Positions 35,254 through 44,122 of a stretch of 64,000 nt of DNA are shown here, in pieces (the stretch's first letter is position 1; each line of letters opens with the position of its first letter). The notes under the pieces are model-generated. The model ran no database searches. It was given only the letters and a program-made list of their open reading frames with translations, and was not told the origin of the DNA. The stretch is from contig CAWIOS010000012.1 in NCBI GenBank assembly GCA_963837815.1, positions 248,001 to 312,000 on the forward strand, in the 5' to 3' direction. The stretch comes from Fen-1273 sp963837815. GTDB lineage: Bacteria; Bacteroidota; Ignavibacteria; UBA10030; UBA6906. Both the position numbers and the translations under genes were made by a program.

Positions 35254-36552
35254 ATGGAACACATACAGCGCGCCGACCCGGACGTCTATGCCGCGATCAC
35301 CGGCGAAATAGGGCGGCAGGACACAAAGCTCGAGCTGATCGCCTCGGAGAACTTCGTGAGCATGGCGGTTCTCGAAGCAGTCGGAAGCCCCCTGACGAAC
35401 AAATATGCCGAAGGATACCCCGGCAAGCGGTACTACGGGGGATGCGAGTTCGTCGACGTCGTCGAAGACCTCGCCCGGGAGCGGGCGAAAAAGCTCTTCG
35501 GGGCCGAATATGCCAACGTCCAGCCCCACTCGGGCTCCCAGGCGAACATGGCCGTCTATTTTACGTTCGTTAAGCCGGGCGACACGCTCATGGGGATGAA
35601 TCTCTCCCACGGTGGACACCTGACGCACGGATCACCGGTAAACTTTTCCGGACAGTTCTACAAGTTTATCCCCTACGGCGTCCGCAGCGATTCCGGGCTG
35701 ATTGATTTCAACGAGGTCGAAGACCTCGCGATGAAGCACCGGCCGAAGATGATCACGGTCGGGGCGAGCGCCTACTCGCGCAACATCGACTACGCGGCAT
35801 TCCGCCAGATCGCGGACAAGGCGGGAGCCTTCCTGTTCGCCGACATCGCCCACCCGGCGGGACTTATCGCCAAGAAGCTCCTGAACGACCCGATCCCGTA
35901 CTGCCACGTCGTCACCTCGACGACGCACAAGACGCTGCGCGGGCCCCGGGGCGGCCTGATCCTGATGGGGAAGGACTTCGACAACCCGTTCGGACTCGTC
36001 GCGCCCAAATCGGGGCGCACGAAGAGGATGTCCGAGCTTCTCGATTCGATGGTCATCCCCGGGATCCAGGGAGGGCCGCTCATGCACGTCATCGCGGGGA
36101 AGGCCGTGGCATTCCTTGAAGCGCTCCAGCCTTCCTTCGAGGACTACGGCAGACAGGTGATACGCAACGCGCAGGCCCTCGCCGCACGGCTTACCGGGCT
36201 CGGCTACAACGTCGTCTCGGGAGGGACCGACAATCACCTCATGCTTATCGACCTGAGGAACAGGAACCTTACGGGGAAAGACGCCCAGGAATCGCTTGAC
36301 GGGGCGGGAATCACGGTCAACAAGAACGGCGTCCCCTTCGACGACAAAAGCCCCCTCATCACGAGCGGCATCCGGATCGGTTCCGCGGCCCTCACGACAC
36401 GGGGGATGAAAGAGCCGGAAATGGAAACGGTGGGAGATCTCCTCCACGAGGTTCTTTCGGGCGCGGGAAACAAAGACGTTGCGGCGTCCGTCCGCGCGAA
36501 GGTCGCCCGACTCTGCGGCCCGTTCCCCCTGTATTCCCTTCTCCAGCGCTGA
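35254..36552 (+). CDS. glyA: Serine hydroxymethyltransferase
   Basis: PLP enzyme interconverting serine and glycine while loading one-carbon units onto tetrahydrofolate. The 432-residue protein has LELIASENFVS near the N-terminus, SGSQANMAVY, and the PLP-binding Lys226 in TSTTHKTLRGPRGG. Length is as expected. The start ATG at 35254 is preceded by GAGGAG some 13 bp upstream; the longer frame from 34876 overlaps the preceding gene and is not real. It lies 8 bp after the outer-membrane gene. Confidence 0.96.
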   Translation: MEHIQRADPDVYAAITGEIGRQDTKLELIASENFVSMAVLEAVGSPLTNKYAEGYPGKRYYGGCEFVDVVEDLARERAKKLFGAEYANVQPHSGSQANMAVYFTFVKPGDTLMGMNLSHGGHLTHGSPVNFSGQFYKFIPYGVRSDSGLIDFNEVEDLAMKHRPKMITVGASAYSRNIDYAAFRQIADKAGAFLFADIAHPAGLIAKKLLNDPIPYCHVVTSTTHKTLRGPRGGLILMGKDFDNPFGLVAPKSGRTKRMSELLDSMVIPGIQGGPLMHVIAGKAVAFLEALQPSFEDYGRQVIRNAQALAARLTGLGYNVVSGGTDNHLMLIDLRNRNLTGKDAQESLDGAGITVNKNGVPFDDKSPLITSGIRIGSAALTTRGMKEPEMETVGDLLHEVLSGAGNKDVAASVRAKVARLCGPFPLYSLLQR

Positions 36553-36577
36553 GACCACGCACCGGGACTAAGCCGCC

Positions 36578-37381
36578 ATGGCGAACGACTTCACTGATCT
36601 TGGACGAGGCGAGGAGACCGACAGCACATCGGGGATGTCGTTTTTTGACCACCTCGAGGAGCTGCGCTGGCGCATCATCCGGTCGCTTCTCAGCGTCGTC
36701 GTGGGAACGATCATCTGCTGGTTCTTCATCGACTGGCTCGTCGACGGCGTCCTCCTGCGGCCCGTCACGGTCATCAACGCGCACGCCTCGGGAATGCAGC
36801 AGCAGATTCACCTCCAGAACCTGAAACCCTTCGGACAGCTGTTCCTCTACATGCAGGTCGCGATCGTCGCGGGCGTCATCCTGAGCCTCCCCTACATCCT
36901 GTACGAGCTGTGGGCGTTCATCGCGCCGGGGCTGATGCCGAAGGAAAGAAAGTACATCAAGTGGATCGTCTTCTTCACAACGTTCTGCTTTTTTGCCGGG
37001 ATCGCCTTCTCCTATTTTGTGATGCTCCCGGCCGCGCTGACGTTTTTCGCAGGATTCGGGTCGCCGCAGATCGCCAACAACATCGCGATAAGCGAGTACA
37101 TGAACTTCGTCGTCAGCGTCCTCCTTGCCTCGGGGGTCGTCTTCGAGCTGCCGATGGTATCGTGGTTCCTCTCCAAGATCGGGATCCTGACGCCCGCGTT
37201 CATGAGACACTACCGGAGGCATTCGATCGTCGGCATCTTCATCATCGCCGCGTTTCTCACGCCGGGAACCGATCCCGTCAGCCAGGTGCTCCTTGCGCTT
37301 CCCCTGATGGGGCTGTACGAGCTCAGCATCTGGGTGTCGGCGTGGGCATGGCGCGGCAAAAAGAAGGCCGGAACGGCCTGA
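36578..37381 (+). CDS. tatC: Twin-arginine translocase subunit TatC
   Basis: Core receptor of the Tat pathway, which exports folded proteins with twin-arginine signals. The 267-residue protein has FFDHLEELRWRIIRSL (residues about 22-37), the conserved signal-peptide-binding region. Six transmembrane helices follow, with the FxPGLMPKERKY loop and FELPMVSWFLSKIGILTP. It ends in a basic tail. Located 25 bp after glyA. TatA/TatB genes are not in the window. Confidence 0.95.
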   Translation: MANDFTDLGRGEETDSTSGMSFFDHLEELRWRIIRSLLSVVVGTIICWFFIDWLVDGVLLRPVTVINAHASGMQQQIHLQNLKPFGQLFLYMQVAIVAGVILSLPYILYELWAFIAPGLMPKERKYIKWIVFFTTFCFFAGIAFSYFVMLPAALTFFAGFGSPQIANNIAISEYMNFVVSVLLASGVVFELPMVSWFLSKIGILTPAFMRHYRRHSIVGIFIIAAFLTPGTDPVSQVLLALPLMGLYELSIWVSAWAWRGKKKAGTA

Positions 37382-37406
37382 TCCGGTCCCCATCACAAGG
37401 ACACAA

Positions 37407-38378
37407 GTGACTCTCCAGGATATCGCCCATCCCATTCAGCCGCACCTCGACGCGTTCGGCCACGTCTTCCGTGACTCGCTGCGCTCGAAAATCGGCCTTG
37501 TCGAGCTCATCACGAAGTACATCGTCCGCCAGAAGGGAAAGAAGGTCCGCCCCATCCTCGTCCTCCTGAGCGCCGAGCTGTGCGGAGGCGTGAACGAGAA
37601 GTCGTACCGGGGCGCGACGCTCGTGGAGATCCTCCACACCGCCACGCTCGTGCACGACGACGTCGTCGACGACGCGGATACGCGGAGGGGATTTCCCTCC
37701 ATCAACGCGGTATGGAAGAACAAGATTGCGGTCCTGATGGGAGACTATCTTCTCTCCCGCGGCCTTCTCCTGTCGCTCGAGAAAGACGATTTCCATTTCC
37801 TCAAAATCACCTCCACCGCCGTCTGCCGCATGAGCGAAGGGGAGCTCCACCAGATCCAGAAGAGCCGAAAGCTCGACATGGACGAGGAGGCTTACATGAC
37901 GATCATCGGCGACAAGACCGCTTCTCTCCTGGCCACGTGCTGCGAGATCGGTGCGGCGAGCAGCACAAACGACGCGGAGCGGCATCGCTGCCTGAGGGAA
38001 TTCGGGGAGAACGTCGGACTGGCGTTCCAGATCCGCGACGACGTCCTGGATTACGTGGGAAGGCGGAGCATCACGGGGAAGCCGACGGGACTCGACCTGA
38101 ACGAGAAGAAGCTGACCCTGCCCCTGATCTACGCGCTCCGCCGGGCGCCGCGGAGCGAGGGGAAGGACATCCTGGGCATGATACGGCACGGCGGCAAGTC
38201 CATGAAGGCCCAGAAGGTGATCGAGTTCGTGAGGGAATACGGCGGGCTGGAGTACGCGGGCGAACGCGCCCACTATTACGCCGCGCAGGCGAAAGCGCAG
38301 CTCGAGTCATTTCCCGCCTCGCCGAGCAAATCCTCGCTCACGGCGTTTGCGGATTTTGTTGTCACGAGAAACAAGTAG
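37407..38378 (+). CDS. Polyprenyl diphosphate synthase
   Basis: Makes the long isoprenoid chain used for quinones (octaprenyl type), possibly for other carriers. The 323-residue protein has the first aspartate-rich motif in LVHDDVVDDADTRRG, the second in QIRDDVLDYVG, and KKVRP for substrate phosphate binding. It begins at a GTG preceded by AAGGA. Chain length cannot be read with certainty. It follows tatC by 25 bp and ends the plus-strand operon, converging on the universal stress protein gene. Confidence 0.9.
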   Translation: MTLQDIAHPIQPHLDAFGHVFRDSLRSKIGLVELITKYIVRQKGKKVRPILVLLSAELCGGVNEKSYRGATLVEILHTATLVHDDVVDDADTRRGFPSINAVWKNKIAVLMGDYLLSRGLLLSLEKDDFHFLKITSTAVCRMSEGELHQIQKSRKLDMDEEAYMTIIGDKTASLLATCCEIGAASSTNDAERHRCLREFGENVGLAFQIRDDVLDYVGRRSITGKPTGLDLNEKKLTLPLIYALRRAPRSEGKDILGMIRHGGKSMKAQKVIEFVREYGGLEYAGERAHYYAAQAKAQLESFPASPSKSSLTAFADFVVTRNK

Positions 38379-38408
38379 CGCCCGGGCGAAGGCACCGGGA
38401 GCGCGCAA

Positions 38409-38954
38409 TCACTTCGCCGGCGGCTCCGGGCACACTGTCAGGACCGGGCACCGAGCGTTCCGCACGACCCTGTCCGCGGTGCTTCCGAACAGCATGTGCT
38501 CAACCCCGCTGTGGCCGTGCGTGGCCACCACGATCATCGCAACGCCGAGCTCTTCCGCTTCTCTGAGTATCTCCTGGTGAGGGTTCCCCGTCCTGACGGT
38601 GCATGACGACTCCACCCGGTTGCCGATCTCCTTCTCCATCAACGCCTGAAGTTCCTCTCCCCCTTTTTCCCTGAGTTCCTCTTCGACGCCCGGGAGCACC
38701 ACCTGTCCGAACCCGAGGTCTGCGGGATATATCGTCGGCTCGACGACATAGACGAGATGGATGGACGCGCCGAACTTCTCCGCGAGAGGGACGGCATACT
38801 TCAGGGCGTTCTTGGAGTGGACGGAAAAATCAATCGGGACGAGGATCGAGCCGATGCTGAAGTGTTCGGCTCCTGCAGCTTTCGATTTGCCCTTCCGGCG
38901 GGGAACTGCGGGTCGGCGGACCCGCGTGCGTTTCGGCGAAGACTTTTTTTTCAT
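38409..38954 (-). CDS. Universal stress protein (UspA family)
   Basis: A 181-residue protein with one Usp domain after a strongly basic N-terminal tail of about 30 residues rich in Lys and Arg. The domain starts ILVPIDFSVHSKNALKYAV and ends with the ATP-binding signature VVATHGHSGVEHMLFGSTADRVVRNARCPVLTV, so nucleotide binding is likely. The basic tail is unusual and could bind nucleic acid or membrane. It is the last gene before the convergent polyprenyl synthase, 48 bp downstream of ilvE. Confidence 0.92.
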   Translation of the reverse strand: MKKKSSPKRTRVRRPAVPRRKGKSKAAGAEHFSIGSILVPIDFSVHSKNALKYAVPLAEKFGASIHLVYVVEPTIYPADLGFGQVVLPGVEEELREKGGEELQALMEKEIGNRVESSCTVRTGNPHQEILREAEELGVAMIVVATHGHSGVEHMLFGSTADRVVRNARCPVLTVCPEPPAK

Positions 38955-39002
38955 GACGCACCTCCCGGTGTCTTGACCTTGCCGCGTCCGGCGGACGCAC
39001 GT

Positions 39003-39929
39003 TCAATCGTTGTAAATGAACTTCAGCCAGCCGTGTGAATCGATTCCGGTTTTCAGAATGTCGAAAAACGCTTTCTGCAGTTTCTTCGTGACCGGGCCGG
39101 GCTTCCCGTCCGCCACGTTCACCCGGTCCACCGAACGGATCGGCGTGACCTCGACGGCGGTCCCCGTAAAGAAGAGCTCGTCGGCGACGTAGAGCAGTTC
39201 GCGGGGGAGCATCGTCTCCTGCACGTGGAACCCGGCCTCGGCGGCCAGGGCGATGACAGAAGCCCTCGTAACGCCCGGCAGAAGCGACGACGAAAGCGAG
39301 GGAGTGAAAATGACGCCATCCTTCACCGCAAAGACGTTCTCGCCGGTTCCCTCGCTCACGTGCCCGTCGACGTCGAGCGCGATCGCTTCCTTGTACCCCC
39401 CCTGCACCGCCTCCACCTTCATGAGCTGCGAGAGGATGTAGTTTCCTCCCGCCTTCGCCATCGCGGGGAGCGTGTTCGGCGCAGGACGGTTCCACGTCGA
39501 GACGCAGGCGTCGATCCCGTCGGTGAGCGCGTCAGGACCCAGGTAGCTCCCCCACTCCCAGACCGCGATGCTGACGTCCACGGGGCATCCCAGGGGATTC
39601 ACCCCTACGTCGCCGTATCCCCTGTACACAATCGGCCGCACATAGCAGGACCGCATCTTGTTCGCCCTGACCGTATCCAGGACGGCCGTTTCCATCTCCT
39701 TCATCGCATAGGGGAGCTCGGTCCTGTAAATCCGGACGGAATCAAAGAGCCTCCGGAGATGGCTGTCGAGCCGGAAGACGGCGGGACCCTTCGCGGTGTC
39801 GTAGACCCTGATCCCTTCGAACCAGCTCGAGCCGTAGTGGACAACATGGGAGAGAACGTGGATCCGGGCGTCGTCCCAGTCGACGAGCTTGCCGTTCATC
39901 CAGATCTTCTCCTCTTTCTTTACAGGCAT
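39003..39929 (-). CDS. ilvE: Branched-chain amino acid aminotransferase
   Basis: PLP enzyme (fold type IV) for the last step of Ile, Leu and Val synthesis. The 308-residue protein has KIWMNGKLVDWDDARIHVLSHVVHYGSSWFEGIRVY at the N-terminus, the PLP region KAGGNYILSQLMKVEA, and the signatures EGTGENVFAVKDG and LLPGVTRASV. All are typical of the IlvE branch. It may be co-transcribed with the downstream stress protein. Confidence 0.94.
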   Translation of the reverse strand: MPVKKEEKIWMNGKLVDWDDARIHVLSHVVHYGSSWFEGIRVYDTAKGPAVFRLDSHLRRLFDSVRIYRTELPYAMKEMETAVLDTVRANKMRSCYVRPIVYRGYGDVGVNPLGCPVDVSIAVWEWGSYLGPDALTDGIDACVSTWNRPAPNTLPAMAKAGGNYILSQLMKVEAVQGGYKEAIALDVDGHVSEGTGENVFAVKDGVIFTPSLSSSLLPGVTRASVIALAAEAGFHVQETMLPRELLYVADELFFTGTAVEVTPIRSVDRVNVADGKPGPVTKKLQKAFFDILKTGIDSHGWLKFIYND

Positions 39930-40010
39930 CTCATCACCTTTTCCGAGTCGTTACCTCTCCGGCTCACGCTCCCGCGACCGTGTGCCCCGATCAGAGGGGC
40001 ATCCGGATGG

Positions 40011-41129
40011 TCAGAGCGGCATCTGATAGATTCTGTACGTCTTGTCGATCGTCCCCTGCATAAGCTGCGCGCCCCTGTTCATCATCAGGTTGTTTTCATT
40101 CACCCAGCTGGCCTCGCCGTGGGGATACCCGGCTTCGACGCAGCGGCGGCCGGTTTCATAGAAGAGCGCGGCACCGATTCCCGTATTCGCGTATTCGGGG
40201 AGGACTCCCAGAATCACGATCCGCACCCTGTCGATCTTTTTCTTGAACAGGAGAATCCTGGCGATCCCGGGAATGAGCCACCCGTGCTTGTTGTGGATGA
40301 GGACCTGGTTGAGATCCGGGAGCGTCATCCCGAACCCCACGGGCTTTCCCCTGGATTCCGCAATGATGACGAGGCGCGGATCCACTATCGCTTTCAGATC
40401 CTTCGCGACGTAGTCGAATTCGTCCTCCGTCATCGGGACCTCCCCCCAGTTCCTGGACCAGCCACGGGAGTAAAGCTCGCGGATCAGCTTGACCTCCTCT
40501 TCGAAATTCTTCATGTCGATCTGACGGATTTTCAGCGTCTCGCGCCTGAGCACGGTGTCCGAAATCCGCTTGAACTTTTCGTTGAAGACCTTGTCCTTGT
40601 GAATGTAGTAGGCGAACAGGTCCTGTGCCTTCACGAAACCGTACCTCTCGATGAGACCCTGATAATAGGGGGGATTATACGTCATCAGGACCGAGGGAGG
40701 GCGGTCGAACCCGTCGATGAGAAGCCCGTATTCGTCGTTGACGGACGGGCTCGCAGGGCCGCGCATCGCCGTGACGCCTTTTTCCTTCAGCCATTTTTTC
40801 GCGGCGTCAAACAACGCGTTTGCGACGCCCTGGTCATCGATGCATTCAAAGAACCCGAAGAAGCCGATATTCTCCCCGTGTTCCCTGTTATGGTTGTCGT
40901 TCACAATGGCGCCGATCCGCCCCACGACCTTTCCCTCCCGTTCCGCGAGATACAGCTCCATCGTCGCGTGCTTGTAGAAGGGGTTCCCCTTCCTGTCGAT
41001 GAGCTTTCTCCTGTCCATCAGCAAAGGCGGAACCCAGTGCGGGTTCCCCGCGTAGGGGGCCCACTGGAACTTGATGAACTTTTTCTCGTCGGATTTTGAA
41101 GTGACAGGGCGAATGGTGGTGGCATTCAT
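40011..41129 (-). CDS. GNAT-type N-acyltransferase, candidate bacterial ceramide synthase
   Basis: A 372-residue protein with a GNAT fold: FIKFQWAPYAGNPHWVPPLL near the start, ELYLAEREGKVVGRIGAIVN, and an acetyl/acyl-CoA core ending in YANTGIGAALFYETGRRCVEAGYPHGEASWVNENN. It belongs to a family often found next to serine palmitoyltransferase. Known bacterial ceramide synthase (bCerS, described in Caulobacter) is a GNAT-like acyltransferase, and the neighbouring genes here are Spt- and CerR-like. The role in N-acylating the sphingoid base is therefore inferred from context rather than from a diagnostic motif. I chose the ATG at 41129; a frame extends to 41183. Confidence 0.75.
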   Translation of the reverse strand: MNATTIRPVTSKSDEKKFIKFQWAPYAGNPHWVPPLLMDRRKLIDRKGNPFYKHATMELYLAEREGKVVGRIGAIVNDNHNREHGENIGFFGFFECIDDQGVANALFDAAKKWLKEKGVTAMRGPASPSVNDEYGLLIDGFDRPPSVLMTYNPPYYQGLIERYGFVKAQDLFAYYIHKDKVFNEKFKRISDTVLRRETLKIRQIDMKNFEEEVKLIRELYSRGWSRNWGEVPMTEDEFDYVAKDLKAIVDPRLVIIAESRGKPVGFGMTLPDLNQVLIHNKHGWLIPGIARILLFKKKIDRVRIVILGVLPEYANTGIGAALFYETGRRCVEAGYPHGEASWVNENNLMMNRGAQLMQGTIDKTYRIYQMPL

Positions 41130-41261
41130 GGAAAGCACGCGCCTTTCAGTTGTCGTAGATTGGACCGGGCTCCGGGCGAGCATCCGGACGGCCGGATGAC
41201 GCCGATGTACCGCAGAGCGTCCGGGTAAGGAGTGAAAGGGCCGGCACCGTTCACGCAGGAG

Positions 41262-42479
41262 TCAGTGGATGACCCCGAGCGAACGGCCGATCTCGCCGAA
41301 GACTTCGAGTATTCTGTTCAGGTGCTTGTCTTCGTGTGAGGCCATAAAGCTCGTCCGGAGCATCTGCATCCCGTTCGGCACACCGGGACTGATGAAGGCA
41401 TTGACAAACACGCCTGCGTCGAAGAGCGCACGCCAGAACGTAAATGTCTTGGGATCGTCGCCAATAATCACCGGAACGATTCCCGTTTCCCCTTCGATGA
41501 TATTGAAACCCTGGCTTCTGAAACCCTCGCGCATTTTGCGCGCATTGGTGATGAGGTTATCAATTCTCCACGGTTCCTTCTCGAGGATATCGAGGGCGGC
41601 GAGGGCGGCGGCAACTGACGCCGGCGTGGGGCTGGCGCTGAAAATGAGTGCCGGCGCCTGGTGCTTCAGCCAGTTGATGACAGCGCGTTCTCCGACGACG
41701 AACCCGCCAAGGGACGCGAACGTCTTGCTGAACGTCCCCATTGTCAGGTCGACGTCCTTTTCCAGGCTGAAATAGCTTGCGGTCCCGCGCCCCCCCTTCC
41801 CGATAACGCCGGTCGCATGCGCGTCGTCAATCAGGATCCGCGCATTGTGCTTTTTCGCCGACTTCACGAGGTTGGGAAGGTTGACAATCGTCCCCGAGGT
41901 GCTGAACACGCCGTCGCTCACGACGAGTTTGGACGCTTCCGCGGGGAGCCTGGCAAGAACCTTCTCAAGATCTTCCATGTCGTTGTGCTTGTACCGGACG
42001 AACTCCGCGAAGGCCCCTTTCGCCATCAGGTTCCCGGCCACGATGCACGCATGATTGTCCCGGTCGGACACGACGTACTCGCCTTTCCCGACGAGCGTCG
42101 GGATGATTCCCTGCGCGGTCTGATAGCCCGTGCTGTAAAGAAGGCAGGATTCCCTGCCATAGAACGTCGCAAGGCGCTCTTCCAGCCGTATGTGCAGGTC
42201 CAGTGTTCCCGTCAGGTACCGGGATCCCGAACACCCGGTCCCGTATTTCTCGATGGCCGCGATCGCCGCCTTCTTGACGCGGGGGTCGGCGGTGAGGCCG
42301 AGGTAATTGTTCGAGCCGGCCATGATGATTTTCCGCCCCTCAATCGTCACGACAGGGCCTTCGTTCTCTTCAATCGGCCGAAAATAGGGGTAGTATCCAA
42401 GGGCTTTGATCTCATCAGCCCGCGTAAACGACCAGCATTTCTCGAACAGATCGACAGTTTTCTTGGTAGCCTGGGTCAC
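41262..42479 (-). CDS. spt: Serine palmitoyltransferase-type alpha-oxoamine synthase
   Basis: Member of the PLP-dependent alpha-oxoamine synthase family, which condenses an amino acid with an acyl-CoA or acyl-ACP. The protein (405 residues from the GTG at 42479) has GSNNYLGLTADPRV, GTGCSGSRYLTGTLDLH, LIDDAHATGVIGKGGRG and the PLP lysine in GTFSKTFASLGG. Serine palmitoyltransferase, rather than BioF or KBL, is favoured by the neighbouring acyltransferase and reductase. The start is ambiguous: GAGGAA precedes the GTG at 42479, while another GTG at 42563 lies nearer the promoter and would add 28 polar residues. Confidence 0.83.
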   Translation of the reverse strand: MTQATKKTVDLFEKCWSFTRADEIKALGYYPYFRPIEENEGPVVTIEGRKIIMAGSNNYLGLTADPRVKKAAIAAIEKYGTGCSGSRYLTGTLDLHIRLEERLATFYGRESCLLYSTGYQTAQGIIPTLVGKGEYVVSDRDNHACIVAGNLMAKGAFAEFVRYKHNDMEDLEKVLARLPAEASKLVVSDGVFSTSGTIVNLPNLVKSAKKHNARILIDDAHATGVIGKGGRGTASYFSLEKDVDLTMGTFSKTFASLGGFVVGERAVINWLKHQAPALIFSASPTPASVAAALAALDILEKEPWRIDNLITNARKMREGFRSQGFNIIEGETGIVPVIIGDDPKTFTFWRALFDAGVFVNAFISPGVPNGMQMLRTSFMASHEDKHLNRILEVFGEIGRSLGVIH

Positions 42480-42574
42480 TGGAGAGATTTCCTCGCTTGG
42501 GTAAAAGGGTTTTGCAGCGCGATCACTGCGTGAAGACGTGGTGCTATCGGGGGATTTCAGCACTGTTTGCAGGA

Positions 42575-42603
42575 TTGCATAAGTGATAATTGTTCAATAT
42601 ACT
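42575..42603 (+). promoter_or_regulatory. Promoter of the CerR-like gene
   Basis: TTGCAT (42575-42580), 17-bp spacer, TATACT (42598-42603). Its -10 box overlaps the -10 box of the opposite spt promoter. Confidence 0.6.
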
Positions 42604-42624
42604 TGAAGCGGTCAATAAAGTCAA
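42596..42624 (-). promoter_or_regulatory. Promoter of spt
   Basis: On the minus strand TTGACT (42624-42619), 17-bp spacer, TATATT (42601-42596). It is close to consensus and shares four bases of its -10 box with the divergent promoter. Confidence 0.65.
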
Positions 42625-42658
42625 TCCCGATCCTTCCTCAACTTCAGGTCAACATCCC

Positions 42659-43639
42659 GTGACCGCACTTGTAACGGGAGCCACCGGGTTTATCGGCAGC
42701 CACCTGGTGGACCTCCTTCTGGAGCAGAAGTACGCCGTGAGAGTACTTTTGCGCAAAACGAGCGACACCGTGTGGCTTCAGGGGCTCCCACTCGAGTTCG
42801 TTTACGGCGACCTTTTCGACAAGGATGCGCTCGCGCGGGCCGTGACCGGCGTCGACTACGTGTTTCACTCGGCAGGAGTGACTAAGGCAAAGACTCCCGG
42901 GGAATATTACCGCGGAAACACTCACGGCGCCATGAACATCCTCGAGGCTGTCTCCCTGCACAACCCGGGACTGAAACGGTTCGTACAGATCAGCAGCCAG
43001 ACCGCAGCCGGCCCGAGCCCGGGGATCGCTCCCCTGACCGAAGAGGTGACGCCGCACCCGATAACGAATTACGGAAAGAGCAAGCTGAAAGCGGAACAGG
43101 CATGTGCAAAATACACTGACAGAATTCCGATCACGATCGTCCGCCCCCCCGCCGTATACGGCCCCAGGGACAAGGATATCTACGAGTTTTTCAATACACT
43201 GAGCAAAGGGCTTCAGCCCATGGTCGGTATGAAGGAGAAATTCGTCAGCCTGATCCACGTCGGCGACCTTGTGCGCGGCTTCGTCATGGCCGCCGGGAGC
43301 GAAAAGGCCGCCGGCCAGACGTATTTCATATCGAGCAAACGAGTATACGGGTGGAAAGAGATCGGTGAAGTCGCGCGGGAAGTTATCGGCAAGAGCGCCG
43401 TCCGCCTCCGCATCCCGGAAGCGGGAGTGTTTACAATCGCGGCCTTTTCGGAGTTCTTCGGCCTCTTCAGCAAGAAACCTGTTCTCATCAATTTCGAAAA
43501 GGCTCGTGACATGGTCCAGGATTACTGGACATGCGATTCATCAAAGGCCGATCGGGATTTCGGTTTCACGCAGCAGATCCCGCTGGAAGAGGGGATCCGG
43601 AACACCGTTGAGTGGTACAGGTCAAAAGGGTGGCTGTAA
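42659..43639 (+). CDS. NAD-dependent epimerase/dehydratase, candidate ceramide reductase (CerR-like)
   Basis: An extended SDR enzyme of 326 residues with VTGATGFIGSHLVD (nucleotide-binding GxxGxxG), the active-site SSQTA region followed by NYGKSKLKAE (YxxxK), and RPPAVYGPRD. It is divergent from serine palmitoyltransferase. In known bacterial ceramide pathways such a reductase (CerR) reduces the 3-oxo group after N-acylation, so I infer that role here. The GTG at 42659 gives the usual SDR N-terminus; the frame can be extended to a TTG at 42590, which overlaps the promoter and is less likely. Confidence 0.85.
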   Translation: MTALVTGATGFIGSHLVDLLLEQKYAVRVLLRKTSDTVWLQGLPLEFVYGDLFDKDALARAVTGVDYVFHSAGVTKAKTPGEYYRGNTHGAMNILEAVSLHNPGLKRFVQISSQTAAGPSPGIAPLTEEVTPHPITNYGKSKLKAEQACAKYTDRIPITIVRPPAVYGPRDKDIYEFFNTLSKGLQPMVGMKEKFVSLIHVGDLVRGFVMAAGSEKAAGQTYFISSKRVYGWKEIGEVAREVIGKSAVRLRIPEAGVFTIAAFSEFFGLFSKKPVLINFEKARDMVQDYWTCDSSKADRDFGFTQQIPLEEGIRNTVEWYRSKGWL

Positions 43640-43667
43640 AATCGCATCGAAAGACAGGAAATTGAGC

Positions 43668-43696
43668 TTGACTTAGGAGAGATTCCTCTGTATATT
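43668..43696 (+). promoter_or_regulatory. Promoter of the initiator tRNA
   Basis: TTGACT (43668-43673), 17-bp spacer, TATATT (43691-43696), 10 bases before the mature 5' end of the tRNA. It is the best promoter match in the window. Confidence 0.75.
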
Positions 43697-43706
43697 AAAG
43701 AACGAT

Positions 43707-43779
<73 letters not shown>

Positions 43780-43793
43780 CTGGTCCTAAAGAA

Positions 43794-43831
43794 GAATCCC
43801 TGTCACGGAAGTGGCAGGGATTCTTTGTTTT
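43794..43831 (+). terminator. Rho-independent terminator of the tRNA
   Basis: Stem of 13 pairs (GAATCCCTGTCAC with GTGGCAGGGATTC, one G-T pair), loop GGAA, followed by TTTGTTTT. It begins 14 bases after the tRNA. Confidence 0.85.
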
Positions 43832-43869
43832 CGGGGTCTGCCAGATTAGGTACATCATGAACGCGCGGT

Positions 43870-44025
43870 TCAGTTTGTCTGCCCCGGATCTGGAGGCCTG
43901 AAGAGTTTGATTCCATCGATCTGTACTAACTTCCGAAGTTGTTTGGGATCAACTCTACAGATAATGACAGTATCCACATTCACCCTTTCAATCGACGGCA
44001 GGAACAATCCTCTGTAGACGAAACA
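43870..44025 (-). pseudogene. Short orphan reading frame, probable C-terminal gene remnant
   Basis: On the minus strand an open frame of about 50 codons ends at 43870 (IICRVDPKQLRKLV ... GIKLFRPPDPGQTN). It reads like the C-terminus of a normal protein but has no start: its open part begins right at the repeated tRNA 3' end. I do not recognise the family. It may be the tail of a gene cut by integration or deletion next to the tRNA. Confidence 0.3.
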
Positions 44026-44029
44026 TCGG

Positions 44030-44043
44030 GTCCCCGCTACCGG
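44030..44043 (+). repeat. Partial copy of the tRNA 3' end
   Basis: GTCCCCGCTAC at 44030-44040 repeats exactly the tRNA end at 43770-43780; three bases further on, two of three also match. No other part of a tRNA is present. This is the pattern left by elements that integrate into tRNA 3' ends, but the match is short. Confidence 0.4.
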
Positions 44044-44055
44044 CTTTTGCTGTAA

Positions 44056-44086
44056 AATCCCCTACCGGCCATCCCGGTAAGGGATT
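44056..44086. terminator. Hairpin downstream of the tRNA repeat
   Basis: AATCCCCTACCGG pairs with CCGGTAAGGGATT with one C-A mismatch. On the plus strand no T run follows; on the minus strand TTTTAC follows, so it could end transcripts from the DUF5694 gene. Confidence 0.4.
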
Positions 44087-44122
44087 TGCGTTATATGCCG
44101 GAGGCCCGCTCCATTTCCAGAC

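Noticed and set aside
39225..41099. Plus-strand open frame of 624 codons
   Set aside because: Spans two good minus-strand genes (ilvE and the acyltransferase) and the gap between them; composition is that of a shadow.
41189..41206. Hairpin CATCCGG/CCGGATG between spt and the acyltransferase gene
   Set aside because: Stable but without a T run on either strand, in a G+C-rich gap where such short stems arise easily.
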